Shown here one piece after another: positions 1 through 14,183 of a stretch of 64,000 nt of DNA (position 1 is the first letter of the stretch; each line of letters begins with the position of its first letter). The stretch spans positions 735,001-799,000 of the forward strand of contig JAIGNY010000719.1 in NCBI GenBank assembly GCA_020152595.1. The letters run 5' to 3'. The translations under genes were made by a program, and so were the position numbers. This DNA comes from Chiridota heheva. Taxonomy: Eukaryota; Echinodermata; Holothuroidea; Apodida; Chiridotidae. The notes below the pieces were generated by a model. That model had not been told where the DNA came from. It made no database searches and saw only the letters and a list, made by a program, of their open reading frames with translations.

Positions 1-447
1 ATTGGTTACACTATTACTTTATTTTTTAAGCACAACAATTTTAGATCAACATCTTTATTAGTTTAGCACCAAAAGTTGTATACCAAGATCTATAAAAAAT
101 GGTAAATTTAGGGATCAAAAGGTCTTGAAACTGGAAAGATGCAATTCATGATTAGCCAATTGTATCATTGTATGAAATTGATTAAGATTATTTAATGAAC
201 TGAATAATGTGAATAGCAAATAAGGGGTCCTGAGAATGGCCCACGAGGATTTTCATCTTTTTCTTGCATACAATTAATGAAACTCGGTATATATTTGACA
301 TTAACAGCCCAAATTGACACTTCAGTGTTTGGCTGGTAATTGGTTGCAAGGGGTCATACAACGTGCGTTTTTTCACCAACCCTTCAGTATGATTCTCTGC
401 CATGTTGACAGATGCTTTTGACATAAGTGACAGTAGTATCCTCATCA
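1..447. other. AT-rich sequence, nothing recognised
   Basis: No convincing coding frame, RNA or terminal repeat was seen. The open frames here are short and resemble no family I know. Confidence 0.4.
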
Positions 448-1695
448 GATACAGAACGGATGGTTAGCTATTTAAGTCTAGTCGCCTGAAAGCAAGCACA
501 AAAGTGAACGACATCTACTCTTTGCTGATGACTGCGTCCTCAACAATGTTCTGATCGCGTTTTTTTTTTCTGTGCGGACCAGAATTGCCATTACAGATTT
601 TTTCAGCCAATCATATACAAGAATGACGATGACATTATTAAATATGAATATTGATATACAACTTATGACACATCGTCTCCCAAAATAATTTGGGACTTAG
701 TAATTCCATGACCGCGAGTGAATAACATTACTTTGCCGGAAAACAATGGAAAAAATCTGACACTACAGATATGGCACAATTTAAAATGTGCTACGAAGCG
801 AATCCTCCTTTAAATATCGAGGAAGTAGTTAACAATATCTCGGTGAGTGAAGTTCTAACACTCACTTCTTGTATGAAAATTAAGACAATTTATAAAGTAG
901 TAGTTAAGCAACTTTTCCTTGCATTAAAGTTACAGCAGTGTTTGCACTATGGAGTATGGGAGTAACTACAGAATACCCTGCCAATTGAAAGCTCCCTTTT
1001 TTCAGGTGGAGTGCGTAGTCGTAGTGAGTTTCATTGTTTGTTTTATGAGGCCCTAACTTCTTAAGTCCCATATTATTTTCCTTTTTGGACAAAAAGTTTC
1101 AAGTTTAACACTGGGGAAGCGTGCAACATGCATCCTAGTTTCTGGATATGCCTTTGCAATTTGCACAAAAATGACGTAATGACAGCCAAAAGTACTAGAA
1201 ATGGCTAGTTTGAAGTTTTAAATCTCAGTCATTTTCACTCAAATAATTTGACATTTGCGAAATTTACTTTAAAAAAACAACAACTACATTAGGCCTAATC
1301 GTAGCATATATATATACAGCAGTTCAGATGGTGTCTGCCAACACATATGAATATGCAACGTTGAACATCCTATTGTTGTATATAAATATTCATATTTAAT
1401 TACGTCATTGTTATTCTTGTATATGATTAACTGAAACAATCTGTAATGGCAATTCTGGTCTGCAGAAAAAGACGCGGGTGAGGAGATTTGGCCTAACAAT
1501 TAGCACAAAGAATACAGAAGTCATGCACCAACCTGCTCCAGACAAATCCCACCGGGCTCTTCGTATAACAGTAAAGGGGCAGGATCTTAAAAGCAGTGGA
1601 CAACAGGATCACCAAAGTGAGCTCTGCCTTTGGAAGACTACGTAATAACGTATGGGATTATAGGGGGATCAACCTCACCTCAAACTAATACATAT
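448..1695 (+). mobile_element. Non-LTR retrotransposon (LINE) reverse transcriptase fragment, split by a MITE
   Basis: Before the interruption, 448-553 reads as the reverse transcriptase catalytic region with the metal-binding motif in the form LLFADDC, preceded by an RTDG..F...RL.A.TKV stretch. After the interruption, from about 1,482, the text resumes as FGLTISTKNTEVMHQPAP and later AFGRLRNNVWDYRGI. Both are hallmarks of the endonuclease/reverse-transcriptase LINEs (RTE-like) that are abundant in marine invertebrates. The piece is 5' truncated, out of frame in places and dead. The break coincides exactly with the inverted-repeat element at 556-1,478, so the LINE was present first. Confidence 0.75.
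556..1478. mobile_element. Non-autonomous element with ~95-bp terminal inverted repeats
   Basis: The left end, about 566-665, is the reverse complement of about 1,376-1,477 with roughly 90% identity over about 95 bases; TGTAATGGCAATTCTGGTC is shared between the arms. The interior of about 720 bases has no coding frame. It sits inside a LINE reverse transcriptase frame. This fits a MITE or fold-back element. A short CGCG-like sequence lies at both borders, but the target duplication is unclear. Confidence 0.75.
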
Positions 1696-1699
1696 TTCC

Positions 1700-2012
1700 G
1701 AAGTAAGGAATCTTTCTTATGAATCTAGGTTGCGAATTCTTGGTTTGACCAGGGATAACAGTATCCCTGGTTTGACCACGCTTGAGTTGAGAAGAGTACG
1801 TGGCGATATGATTCAAGTTTTTAAGTTCCTATCTGGTAGTAATGCTTTGACTTCCTGTTATTTTTTGCATGTTTCAGCTAATCCTCATGTGCCACGTGGT
1901 AACACTTTGGAAGTTGACCAAAGAGTTCTCACGGATAGATATTCGGCGTTTTAGCTTTTCGCAAAGATTGTTAATGAGTGGAATGGTTTGCCTAAGTGGG
2001 TATAGTTAGTAG
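1700..2012 (+). mobile_element. C-terminal tail of a second LINE reverse transcriptase
   Basis: The translation contains SYESRLRILGLT, then TLELRRVRGDMIQVFKFL, and ends with FAKIVNEWNGLPK. This is the typical thumb and C-terminal end of CR1/L2-type and related LINE reverse transcriptases (RRxRGDMI..YK and VNEWNxLP). A local 27-bp duplication inside the text repeats the words ISNSIPGLT-like / LGLT. A stop separates YSAF from LFAKIV, so the copy is broken. It may belong to a different LINE from the fragment just upstream. Confidence 0.7.
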
Positions 2013-2014
2013 TG

Positions 2015-2310
2015 GTAACTCTTTTAACCAAATTTAGGCAAAATATAAACCAATCAGAGCATTTTTAATCACATTTGGGCTAGATTTCTGTCAAACTTTG
2101 GCCGACTTCTAACCAAATTTGGGCGTTTTAATGCAAATTTAGGCGTTTCAAATAAAATTTGGGTGATTTCTAACCAAATTTTGGTCATTTTTAACCAAAT
2201 TGATGCAAAGTTTAAACCAACCTGGGCATTTATTAATCACATTTGGCTTATCTCTATCAAACTTTGGGCAATTTATAACATTTTAATCAACAAATTTGGG
2301 TCATAGCGAT
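2015..2310. repeat. Degenerate tandem repeat around TAACCAAATTTGGGC
   Basis: The words AACCAAATTTGGGC, TCAAACTTTGG and AATCACATTTGG recur about ten times with irregular spacing of 30-40 bases. It looks like an old, strongly diverged minisatellite. No coding frame crosses it. Confidence 0.5.
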
Positions 2311-2409
2311 TTCTTTTAACGAAAAGGCAATTTCCGACTCAAATATGTATCCTACTTGAATATTTCACCGCACAAAGCTTACCTACGGAATTTCGCCAGG
2401 AAGAGGGGC

Positions 2410-2745
2410 CCCCACAGTGTAGCCAGGGGGTTTGGTATTGGGCACCCCCTTAGACATAAAAAGTGCCAGATGTAGAAGAAGGTCCAGAAAGAAAAGGTAA
2501 GTTTGGTAATATGAAGGCCCATGGTAAAGGTTGCAAGGTGCTTTTCGATTTTTTTAAACTTCACAACAAAAATTTATTCTCCTTTATTTGTTCGCTTTTC
2601 ATAATTGCACATGTATGTGGTTGAACTATTTTTCTCTGACAAAAAGTCTATTATTCTTGAAAAGCGGAGAACCCCCCCCCCCCCCCCATCCTCCACCTCC
2701 CTTCACCCTTCCCCAGTTGTCTAATCCTGGCTGTGCAACTGGGAG
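2410..2745. mobile_element. Degenerate MITE-like element with GTAGCCAGGGGG-type ends
   Basis: The left end AGTGTAGCCAGGGGG and the right end, CCTGGCTGTGCAACT in inverted sense, resemble the TAGCGTAGCCAG-type ends of the element at 5,036-5,995. The interior contains a C15 tract at about 2,672. The ends are diverged, so the assignment is tentative. Confidence 0.35.
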
Positions 2746-3021
2746 AAAGTTGCCCACATCCAATAACTGCTGTTTAGTGGACGTTTACACCCCATTGGAG
2801 TTGGTCCATGGACCCACATATACTCATGTCACATTTCAAAGCAGATAGTTGATCGTCACTAACTTGAGAGGCCCCATCTAATCTAAAATCTAATAAAATA
2901 AAATATTGGACTCTTTCATATCCAAAAAGCCTTCGCCTCTAAGTTCATACCATTGTTTTCCCACCTTATAATTTAGAATAAGGCCTTTTTAGAGTATGCG
3001 AGCAACCCCAAATTGCATTAG

Positions 3022-3168
3022 TTAGACCGGGAGCCCAGACAGTTTATTCAACTGAAAAAAAAGCAAAAGGATTGAATGTCGGGTCATGTCCATCTGGACC
3101 CAGGACTTACTAATCAATGTTGCTGCCGGATCACATCCTGTACCAGTAGCCAGGGGGCACAAGATAGG
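3022..3168 (+). repeat. Dispersed ~146-bp repeat, copy 1
   Basis: This block (TTAGACCGGGAGCCCAGACA near its start, GGGGCACAAGATAGG near its end) occurs again in inverted orientation at 9,667-9,811, where it interrupts a gene. It is an interspersed element of unknown class that overlaps the start of a local tandem array. Confidence 0.75.
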
Positions 3169-3585
3169 TGGCCAAAAAAATGCATTTATTTAGCCGAAGA
3201 GAGACACTGACAAATTTTGTTGGTTTATGTTCCCGAGAGGGTACTCATGCCGGCCATAGCCATGACAGCAACTTTTGCCTGTACCAGGACACAGACAGTA
3301 GCCTTAAAGGGGCCCACTCAGGGGGGTTATTCAGTCAAAAAGATACATGGATGAATCCTCTCCTAATGGAACCATTATACCTTGGGGTCACATAAATACC
3401 AATGACAGCAACTTTATCCTGTACCGGGGCCCAGACAGTAGCCTTAAAGGGCCCCTGTCCCTCAACTCGTTTATTCAGCCGAAAAATACATGGGTGAATC
3501 ATCTTCATTTTAAACTATTATACATAGGGGTTACAAAAACTACAGTTACAGCAATTCTATCCTGTACGGTGGCCCAGACAGTAGA
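3120..3585. repeat. ~140-bp tandem repeat, about three units
   Basis: The word ACAGCAACTTT / ACAGCAATTCT followed by CCTGTAC..G and CAGACAGTAG recurs at about 3,265, 3,405 and 3,548, giving periods of 140 and 143 bases. TTTATTCAGCCGAA and ATGGRTGAATC also recur. An incomplete unit precedes it near 3,125. The open frames here (about 3,168-3,778) follow from the repeat and resemble no known protein. Confidence 0.7.
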
Positions 3586-3940
3586 CCCAAATAACGTCCG
3601 CACCTCATATTGGGCTACGGGTCCGTGCTGCAAACCACTGTGCTGCCTTTTTAGTCATTACCCTAATTTTGGAAACGACATTGTGCAAAGTGCATGGTCC
3701 CTGGCTTACACAGGCGTACGGGAGATTATTCAACTGGGGGCCAGGCGGGGTGGGGGCACAGCACTTCTGCACGAATAGTTAAACGTTACCGACCAAAAGC
3801 ATATTTTATAATTCAGCCCCGAATATTTTGACAAGCAAAAAAAAAAGGTCATCACCTATTTCTTTCAAAATATTGACAGTTTCTCTGCCCGGATGGGGAG
3901 GCCTATAATTAAACGATTTTTAATTATTAGAGCCTTTCGC

Positions 3941-4187
<247 letters not shown>

Positions 4188-4189
4188 CC

Positions 4190-5035
4190 CCGAATGTATC
4201 AATTTTTTTCCCGAATAGGTACACATTGCATTCGATTGGGGAGGTGCAGCCTCAGTCCCCCTCCCTTGTTTTTCCCACCTCCAATCGCATATGCCTATAC
4301 TAGTTTGCTCCTACATAGTCCACAAAACCCTTGGAAATTTATCGGCATTCGATTTCCTAAATTGGCCATTCTTCAGCGGGAGAGATTTTTTGCATGTATA
4401 AATCTCTGACTATCATCCCACACGTACACATTCATGTGGGACCCCACGCAAACCAACACTTGTTGCCACTCATGCGAAACGAGTCCTGTATTCAATGATG
4501 TGTTGTGGTCATAATTGTCGCTGGCCACATCATGAGCTGAATGATAAGATGAGAACATGCTTAAGATATCAACTGACAAGATCGACCCGGTATTGCAGGT
4601 AAGAACTAGACACATATTGCAATAGGAAAGATAATCAAGGGCGTTGAAACGGGTATGAAGGGGTTGATTGTGGTAGACATGTATTCGTAGGGGCCGAAGT
4701 TTTAATTCCTCCAAATCCGCAAAAAAACATTAATTGTTGTTGTTGTTCTTGTTGGGGTAGGGGGAGATTAATTGATATAAATCTCTTTGCATACTTTTGG
4801 TTACTCACATCGCGCCTTATTAAAACCGGACAAGACTACTCAATTAATTTAAGCGTACACAAATTTTGTTCACTCCTGTTTCTTTCAGCCTGACGACACC
4901 CCTGAAGATAATATATAAATAGTAGCTTTTTAAGTCAAAGGCAAATATTTGATCGAAAATACATTGGGATTAACGAAATTTTCAATCTGCTTCTGTCAAT
5001 GAAACAAGTGATTTTGTTTATGTACGTGTAAGTAT
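4190..5035. other. Unannotated sequence
   Basis: No protein family, RNA or clear repeat was recognised. The frame at 4,373-4,714 (-) of 113 codons has no family features. Confidence 0.4.
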
Positions 5036-5995
<960 letters not shown>

Positions 5996-6412
5996 GCTAC
6001 TGTGTGCAAGCTCAACGTCAATATTACTTACCATATATCCTTCTAGTTACTAGGTCAGTCCTTTGTATGTTTGATTAATTATTTTCGTATTTATCTCATG
6101 TGTTATTCATCAACTTCATCAACTAAATGGAAAGAGAAAATTAGTCTGCTGGCCTTTATGAGATAGGGCCTTTTCGTTGTGACCACTTCTAGGTGAAGAA
6201 ATGAAGTATACAAAGTAATGAACAGATTGGATTGGAAGATAATAATTATGGCGTAATAGTGCACATATACGCTATATTTAATGATGTTCCAGCAGGCCTT
6301 GGTTTTCCGTCTATTATTACTTTAATGACCAAAAAAAGAAACATCAATTTATAGACGTCCAAGGTTTTGAGAGGGTGAAAATATTCAATGTCAACTTCAT
6401 GTATTTGTCTTG
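5996..6412. other. Unannotated sequence
   Basis: Nothing recognised. It precedes a degenerate gene-like repeat and may hold its 5' flank. Confidence 0.4.
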
Positions 6413-6414
6413 CA

Positions 6415-9400
6415 GCCATGCATCATCTGTAAGAGAGACAATAATGAGAAACAGGGGGTAAAGAAATACAAATCACAGGACATCGTACGGAGAAGGTCGT
6501 TAACTAGCGATCATTTTGCTACAAGCTACACAAGACATTCTGTCTGCGGACGCAACCAGTGACTTGTATTATCAGACAGATTGCTACAGTCGATACTGTG
6601 CTCTGGAAAGGAAGACACAAAAAGATGTTAATAAATCCCAAAGCAAACAACAAGAAAGAAAATTCATCAGTCCATGCGCTCTAAATCTGACTGGCCACAG
6701 TTAGATCCAAAGGGGATCTTAGGACACTGCTGTATCTTCTGTTCAAATATATAAAGCGAAGACAAAAATCATTTTCTGGTGGGTCTAATTTTGAAAAGCT
6801 CCATAAGGTAGAGACGATGGAAGCTATTGATGTTATCATTGATGCTTTAAAACGCAACATGGGGCTAAGTAACAGTCAGAGAGCGTAAGCTCTAGGTTCC
6901 GAAGACTTAGTAGCGCTTGAGGCACACTATCACAATTCATGCAAGCTAAAATTCTTTCAGGAGACAAGTGAAGTCAGAGGGAATAACACTGCTATGGATA
7001 CAATAGCCAGAAAAAGAAATGACAAAGCATTTCAAGACTTTGCGGTGTACATTGAACATGAAATCATTTAGAAACGTGTTCCATACTTCTGAACTTGTAA
7101 AAAGAACAGTACAAAGTTATCTGGGGAGCTGATGAAGAAATTGAATCGTATTTTTTATCACAAAGTCTCATAAGGAAGTTGAAGAGTAAATTTGATGAGA
7201 CGTTAGTCATAAGCAAAGAATCAAATAAGGGAGGCAATTTTGTCTATCCTCAAGGTATAAGTCTTGAGGAAGCGACGTCACACTTAAAGAAGTTGAATGT
7301 CCATGAAGAGAAGCTTCAGTGTGCTGCCTTGGTTCTTCAATCAGAGATAATGAAAATGGAAAAAACCAAAGTGCCTGTCCCAACACCTATTCATTCTCCA
7401 AAAGAAAGTTCGCCGGGTATACCACCTCTGACAAAGCTCTTCTATCAAACCCTGCTGGGTGGTTTGGCTGCCAGTGCAGATGCAGCAGGGCAACGGAAAG
7501 CACTTTCTATTGCATCTGATGCAGTGTTTACAACCTCAAGAGGCTTTGTTAGACCATGGAAGATACATCATTAGGTCTTGGATTGTTGGTGATGGCTGGA
7601 TCTAAGTCAGCCATTACTACTCTCAATCGCCTTGGTCACACAGTAAGCTACGATGAGTGCAAACGTCTGAAGACTGAGATAGCCTACACTTGTTCATCTG
7701 GTAATTTCGAGACACCCGCTAGCCTGCTGTTACAACCTATACTTGCGACAGGTAAATGTCTCTGAATATCTATGTATGTTTTTAATCATAAAAGAGATTA
7801 TCATTATTCATAAATATCAACTAATCACAAACTTTGTGTTTATGTAGAGGTCTTTCTTTTTTTAAATATGTGACGTTAGCTTGTTAAAGCTATCCTTCTT
7901 CAGTTCTTTGCTTCTTCTGTACAGCTTGCTGATAATGTGAACATAACAATACAATTGTATGCATATTTTACACAAGCTATGTTTGTTTTATACAAAACTG
8001 TAAATCTGAAATAACTTTACATATCTGCAACTTACAACATCCTATCATATCTACACTATCTACGCTTGATTGTTTGATGGTATGCAGGAAAACCCCTTTC
8101 CCCAACCCCTTGAATTAGTTTAGCCTTGTTTGTTTGTTGACATTTTTTCCAACCATCTTTTCGAAATCCTCCGTGCGGCCCTGATAAGTTATTGATGTAG
8201 ATAAAATGGATGAGCCCTTGAGAGAGTCCACTGCCTGACTGTCTGAAAGGTATTTTGTTTTCGCTCATACCACAACAGTCATATGAAAAGTTTAACATTC
8301 GCGTGTTTGTGTATTTTGGTGATGATTGCCCGTGTGCACCATCTGACATACTTGGTAATGCATGGGCATTACTTTGATAAAATACTTGTAAATATTCAGG
8401 TCTTAACAGGTCTCAATTGTAATTTTTTGTCAATTGATATTTATGACAGGTATGATCTGATGGGACAATTATGATCTGAACATTGAGATACTGGACGGTA
8501 AGAACAGTCTCCTCGTTACAGTTGGCATCGCCTATCAGAATTTGATCCAGCAATCACCACTGGCAGAAAATGCAAAACATGAACAGAGAACATCGATCAG
8601 CTCAGTTGTTAAGAGAACAAACAAGAAGGACATTCCATGAAGCGGAAAAGGTAATACCACCATTTCACATGAATCTTAAATCAGCCAAATTCAAAGAAAC
8701 TGAACAAGATCGGCAGGTTGACTCTAAAATAGGCTATGTTCTTTTAAGAGCAAAAGGCCTTGACTTGTGTGGTTGATCAAATCATGCAATGAACAACTTC
8801 CATTATTCAATGGGTTTTGCTCCCAATTCGTGAAAGATGCACTGCCTACCACCGTCATCTCCTATCTGGATCCTGTGTCCAAAGCACCTACTCGGAATGA
8901 CGTTGTACAAGAGACCATGTTACAATCTCTGAAAGTTGCAGACGAAACAAAAATGCCATACCATCCTGTCACATATGACCTTGCAGTAGCATTAAAAGCA
9001 TATTCCATTCAAGCCTTGAGGTCACCAATATTTGACAGATTGATTATTTTGCTTGGTCACTTCCATGTTGAAATGGCCTTCTTTGGAGCTGTTGGAACCT
9101 ACATTAATGATTCAGGCTTACAATATCTGCTAACAGAATCTGATGTACTTGCAGAGGGATCACTAAATGCTTTCATTAAAGGGAAAGTATACAACAGATG
9201 TACAAGGATACACCAGGTGACTGCCAGTGCACTTGAAAAAGCACTGTTCGAACGCTTCCTTAGCACTGAATGCAGCGAGGAACACAATGACGTGGTACAA
9301 CATATCAAGGACGAATAGACGGAAGGTAGTGGTTCGATCCTCTGACACTAATGTACTCGTCATTCTCGTTGCGCTTGCCTCAAAAACGCCAGAAACATCA

Positions 9401-9667
9401 GAGATTGTGATGGACCTTGGTTCAGCGAACAACAGAAGGCTAATCAATGTTACCGACATTTCGAGAGAGCTGGAAAGGAAGCAAACAGGATTGACTGAAG
9501 CACTTATTGGTTTTCATGCACTCACTGGGTGTGACTTTAACTCTACATTCCACAGAAAAGGCAAGTCAGTACCATTCAGTTATTTAGAGAAAGACAAAAA
9601 TCACATTTCAGCACTTAGGTCATTGTGTCATGATGTCATAGATAAACTTATCAACTATTTTGGCCCC
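6415..9667 (+). pseudogene. Broken member of a repetitive invertebrate protein family with PIN-like C-terminal part
   Basis: The pieces in order are: a Cys start CIICKR (6,415); ILGHCCIFC near 6,715; ETMEAIDVIIDALKRN near 6,815; ISLEEATSHLKKL (7,260); GSKSAITTLNRLGHTVSY (7,600); WDNYDLNIEILDGKNSL (8,463); FHVEMAFFGAVGTYI...LLTESDVLAEGSL...NRCTRIHQ (9,060-9,220); VVVRSSDTNVLVIL (9,325); and FHALTGCDFNSTFHRKGKS (9,510). The last two resemble the acidic core of PIN/FEN-type nucleases. The family is repeated in many marine invertebrate genomes and its function is unknown to me. A likely intron spans about 7,751-8,450 (GACAG|GTAAAT ... TGACAG). Frameshifts near 7,555 and 9,300 and several stops break it. 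The dispersed repeat at 9,667 truncates the 3' end. Confidence 0.7.
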
Positions 9668-9811
9668 CTATCTTGTGCCCCTGGCTACTGGTACATGATA
9701 TGACTCGGCAGCAACATTGATTAGTGAGTTCTGGGTCCAGATGGACATGACACGACATTTAAACCTTTTGTATCTTTTCAGCTGAATAAACTGTCTGGGC
9801 TCCCGGTCTAA
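9667..9811 (-). repeat. Dispersed ~146-bp repeat, copy 2 (inverted relative to copy 1)
   Basis: CTATCTTGTGCCCCTGGCTA through GGGCTCCCGGTCTAA is the reverse complement of 3,022-3,168. It starts where the upstream gene family loses similarity, so it probably inserted into that gene. Confidence 0.75.
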
Positions 9812-11838
9812 GTGGAGAATCTTTGAAATGGGCCTTGCAGGGCAAAATCTTTTACTTGCACCCGGCCATTGTACTAACATAAACTAACGTGACCTCTCGG
9901 ACCTTTTCCCATCTTCTTTGTAAAGTTTAAAAGGTGCCTCTTTACAGACTGACAGAGAGAGAAAAAAAGTGTTATTCAAAATATTAAAATATATCTAAGT
10001 TGCTTTATTATAATTGATCTTTTTATTGACAGATTGAATAAAGTAAAATACCCTAAATTTCGCTCGCGGATTGCTTTTAATTTGGTTCTAAAAAAACATA
10101 CCATGGGACACTTACCACTGATTCGTTGAAGACTGTGTGTGAATTTGAGGCCATCTGGTCTAATTCATACTAAAAATACTTACATATCTTATTCTTAGCA
10201 GCAAAAAAATGATGGCCTCCATAAGACCCTTTTGCTTTTCACATTACTTTAGACATTAAGTATTTCGATTCATGAACCATAAGATGGCTAATCATGATCT
10301 ATTAGTCTAACTCTTTCCGATTCCAAGATTTATGATCTATACATTTCCAATTCAGCAGTTGTTGTAGATTCAATAAAATCGTTATATTTTACCAAATTTT
10401 GTTCCACAATATCTTGAATTTTTGAAGCTGTTAAATAAAAAAGAATGGAAAATGGGTCACCAGTGATGTTCGAAGCTATAAATGTTGATGGAGGGGGGGG
10501 GGGGGGGGTGACCATATTGCTGTGCTACTGACATGCTTTGGAAATACTATGGAAAGTGCTCGGCAGTGTCTGCCTACTTCTCAAGTTGTTTGAAAGTGGA
10601 GGCACTTGATCTCGCCACGTTTGACTTTGCCCTCCCCCACTTTCAGTGGGCATTTAAAGCTCTTACCAGCTTACAAGCTCTTACCAGCTTACAGTCTGAT
10701 CTGTGTAGCACCTGTGTTCATCGTTATCTCCTGTTTGTGAGATGGTCGAGGGTTTTATTCTGTTTGTAGTGGTTGACAGCTATATCAGTGCATACTATTG
10801 GACTGCCTTGGTTATGTGATGTTTATAACTCCCTCTTTTAGCTCTCCGTTTTGCTGCTCATTTTCATTTTTGCTTTCGGTTTTGTGAACCGACCGGAAGT
10901 TGAAAAACTTTACCTCCTTCTTTCTTTGATCGTGTTTTGCAATAACAAAGTAGTCTTCGATACCTTCTTTTATTTTTGTTTCTTTGTTAAGACTGTGCTT
11001 GATGTATTTCCCCTCTTTTTTTCGTTTTATTGAAAAAAAAAGAAGCCTATGTAAAGTGTGAGATAAAGGAACATTTTCGGAAAATGCACAAAATATGAGA
11101 AATATTTACGGAGACTATTTCTATGTATTATTACTCTCAGTTGTACGTTGAGTCATCATTGTTCACTTGTCAAAAATCTAACCAATTATATACTTTGTAA
11201 TGTGTACACGTTAGTTGTACCTACTGACAAATAACAACTCCTTGGTTGTACCAGGTTAAACGAATCGTCATAGAAAACAAACTAGTGACTGCCTTTTCAC
11301 TCTGCACAAGGTTATTTAGAAATGTTGCAGAGGTAATGGACGAATTTATGACTCGTGACTTGAGCAATATTCATCACTTGTTAAATAAACAAATACTACA
11401 GTAAAACTCAAATGTCATCATACTTTAAAATGATCTGATTTTGTCATAAACTAAACTCATCATCGTTAAAGCATTCACATAAGGGCTTTTAAAAAAAAAG
11501 AATATCTCATAAAAATGTGTCATCGAAAGTCGAGGTGATTAATGTATATAGTCACCAGGTTAGCGTCAAATTTAAAAACTGCTTGAAGTTTACTGAAGAC
11601 TTTTGCATAAATGTTAGCTAACTGTAAAAGGTCCCGTCTGAAAAAAAGAAGAAAGCATTATTTATTGAACTTTTAATGTTTTTTATTTCAGATCCGAGTG
11701 TATATTTACCATGGGCCATATATCTTTATTTGTTGACACGAACGTCCAACTTCACTGTGTTTTTACCTGTGCTGAGAAATTTTCCGCTACCATGTAAACA
11801 TTTATATGCCGATATTAGTTAGCGTCTACTTAGTACCC
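9812..11838. other. Unannotated AT-rich sequence
   Basis: Contains a G tract (about 10,493-10,508), a direct 17-bp duplication GCTCTTACCAGCTTACA at about 10,660, and small T-rich runs. No family-level coding signal was seen. Confidence 0.4.
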
Positions 11839-12714
<876 letters not shown>

Positions 12715-12727
12715 AGACTTTGAAAAT

Positions 12728-13757
12728 ATGCCTGGAAAGCCTTTGATTATGGGTAATTTAAACATTCACCCTGATGATCCAAGTAAACCTGAAATTTCGC
12801 GATATTTAGATCTGCTTTCTGAACATAATCTCCACCAGTTTGTTGACAGGCTACTCAGAGGTCCGGACATATTCTTGATCATGTGATCTGTAGAGTGGAT
12901 GGTGACTTGTTGGTAGAATGCAATGTATCTCTCAACTTATATGGTTCCGATCATCACATGATTGAATGCTCAATAAATAAGCTGAAACCCGCACCAGAAA
13001 GGAAAGCTGTTACAATAAGAAATTTCAATGATCTCGATCTGGGCGTTTTTAAGACTGACCTTATCCAAGAGCTTAGCGGCCTCAATTGCTGAAAGATCCG
13101 AATGCTCAAGCTACCGAGTATAATACAAGGGTGCGCAGGCTTCTTGACAAACACTGTCTGGAGCAGACACGATTTCAACGAACGAATAAATGTCCTAAAT
13201 GGTGATGTCCGGTCGGCCCGAACAGAACGCCGCAAATATAAGCGTAAGTGGAGAAAAACCCTCAGTGATACTGATCGCTTGAAATATCTTGAGCAAAATA
13301 TAGTTGTAAATGAACTTATTGTTAAATCCAAAACAGAGCATTTCAAAGGTGTTTTGGCAAATGCTGATGCAAAGACAATGTACCGAACAGTTAACTCACT
13401 TCTCAATAGTTCCACCAAGGCTTCACCAATCTGCCGCTGCCGCTCAAATGAATCTCTCAGTAATAATTTTGCCAATTCTTTTAGTGAGAAAGTGGAAAAA
13501 TTAAGGTCTGAACTTGACGTTGAATGTCATATCTTCTCTTGATACCAGTAAACAATGTAATGATGATTTATTTCTGCTCGATTCTGACGATGATTTGAAG
13601 ATTTACATTTGCACAGTACTGATATCTTTGCTTATTTCCACCTTGTAGATAAAGCTGAGATTCGACATATAATTTCTAAGATCCCAAACAAGACAAGTTC
13701 TCTTGACCCACTGCCCACTTGGCTCTTGAAAGAATGTGTTGATATAGTAGCTCTATA
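12728..13757 (+). mobile_element. LINE fragment: endonuclease end, linker and start of reverse transcriptase
   Basis: It begins inside an apurinic endonuclease domain (PLIMGNLNIHP, where GDFN is usual). It continues with LDHVICR-like text and GSDHHMIECSI, the SDH motif that ends the endonuclease. The linker contains RTERRKYKRKWRKT and AKTMYRTVNSLLN, and the fragment stops at DKAEIRHIISKIPNK..SLDPLPTWLLKEC, the entry to the reverse transcriptase. The order is typical of CR1/Jockey-superfamily LINEs. Frameshifts occur near 12,870 and 13,095. It abuts the palindrome on its 5' side and is cut off on both sides. Confidence 0.8.
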
Positions 13758-14183
13758 ATCATGTCTCTTGCAAATAATTAATTTAGTTCTGGTTATTTTT
13801 CATCCATTCTTAGGAACGCAATTATTTTTCCTTTTATCAAGAAGTCCACCCTCAATCTGGACGTTTTGAAAAATGATCGACCCGTCCCCAATTTTCCCAC
13901 CCTTGGCAAAATTGGCCTCAACATCTTCCGAAGTTATTTTTGTTGATACTCTATAACACACTGTCGAAGAAAATGAGAAAGACTGGATCACTTGAAATCT
14001 TGACAATGCGTCGTAGAAACATTTTTGACACATGATTGTAATATCTTATTCGTATAAGTTTCGACAGCGCGTTGTCGAAAGTTGGAATACATTTAAGAAA
14101 GACTTCGTTTCATTCTACATGTTCAACACACACGTTCACAAAACACAAGGTCGCATTAATAATCATGATTGTTTCTTTGCCAG
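13758..14183. other. Unannotated sequence
   Basis: Nothing recognised. In the intact OATP locus the matching position would hold intron 1. Confidence 0.35.

Noticed and set aside
2588..2848. Proline-rich small protein
   Set aside because: The prolines come from a C-rich tract inside a MITE-like repeat.
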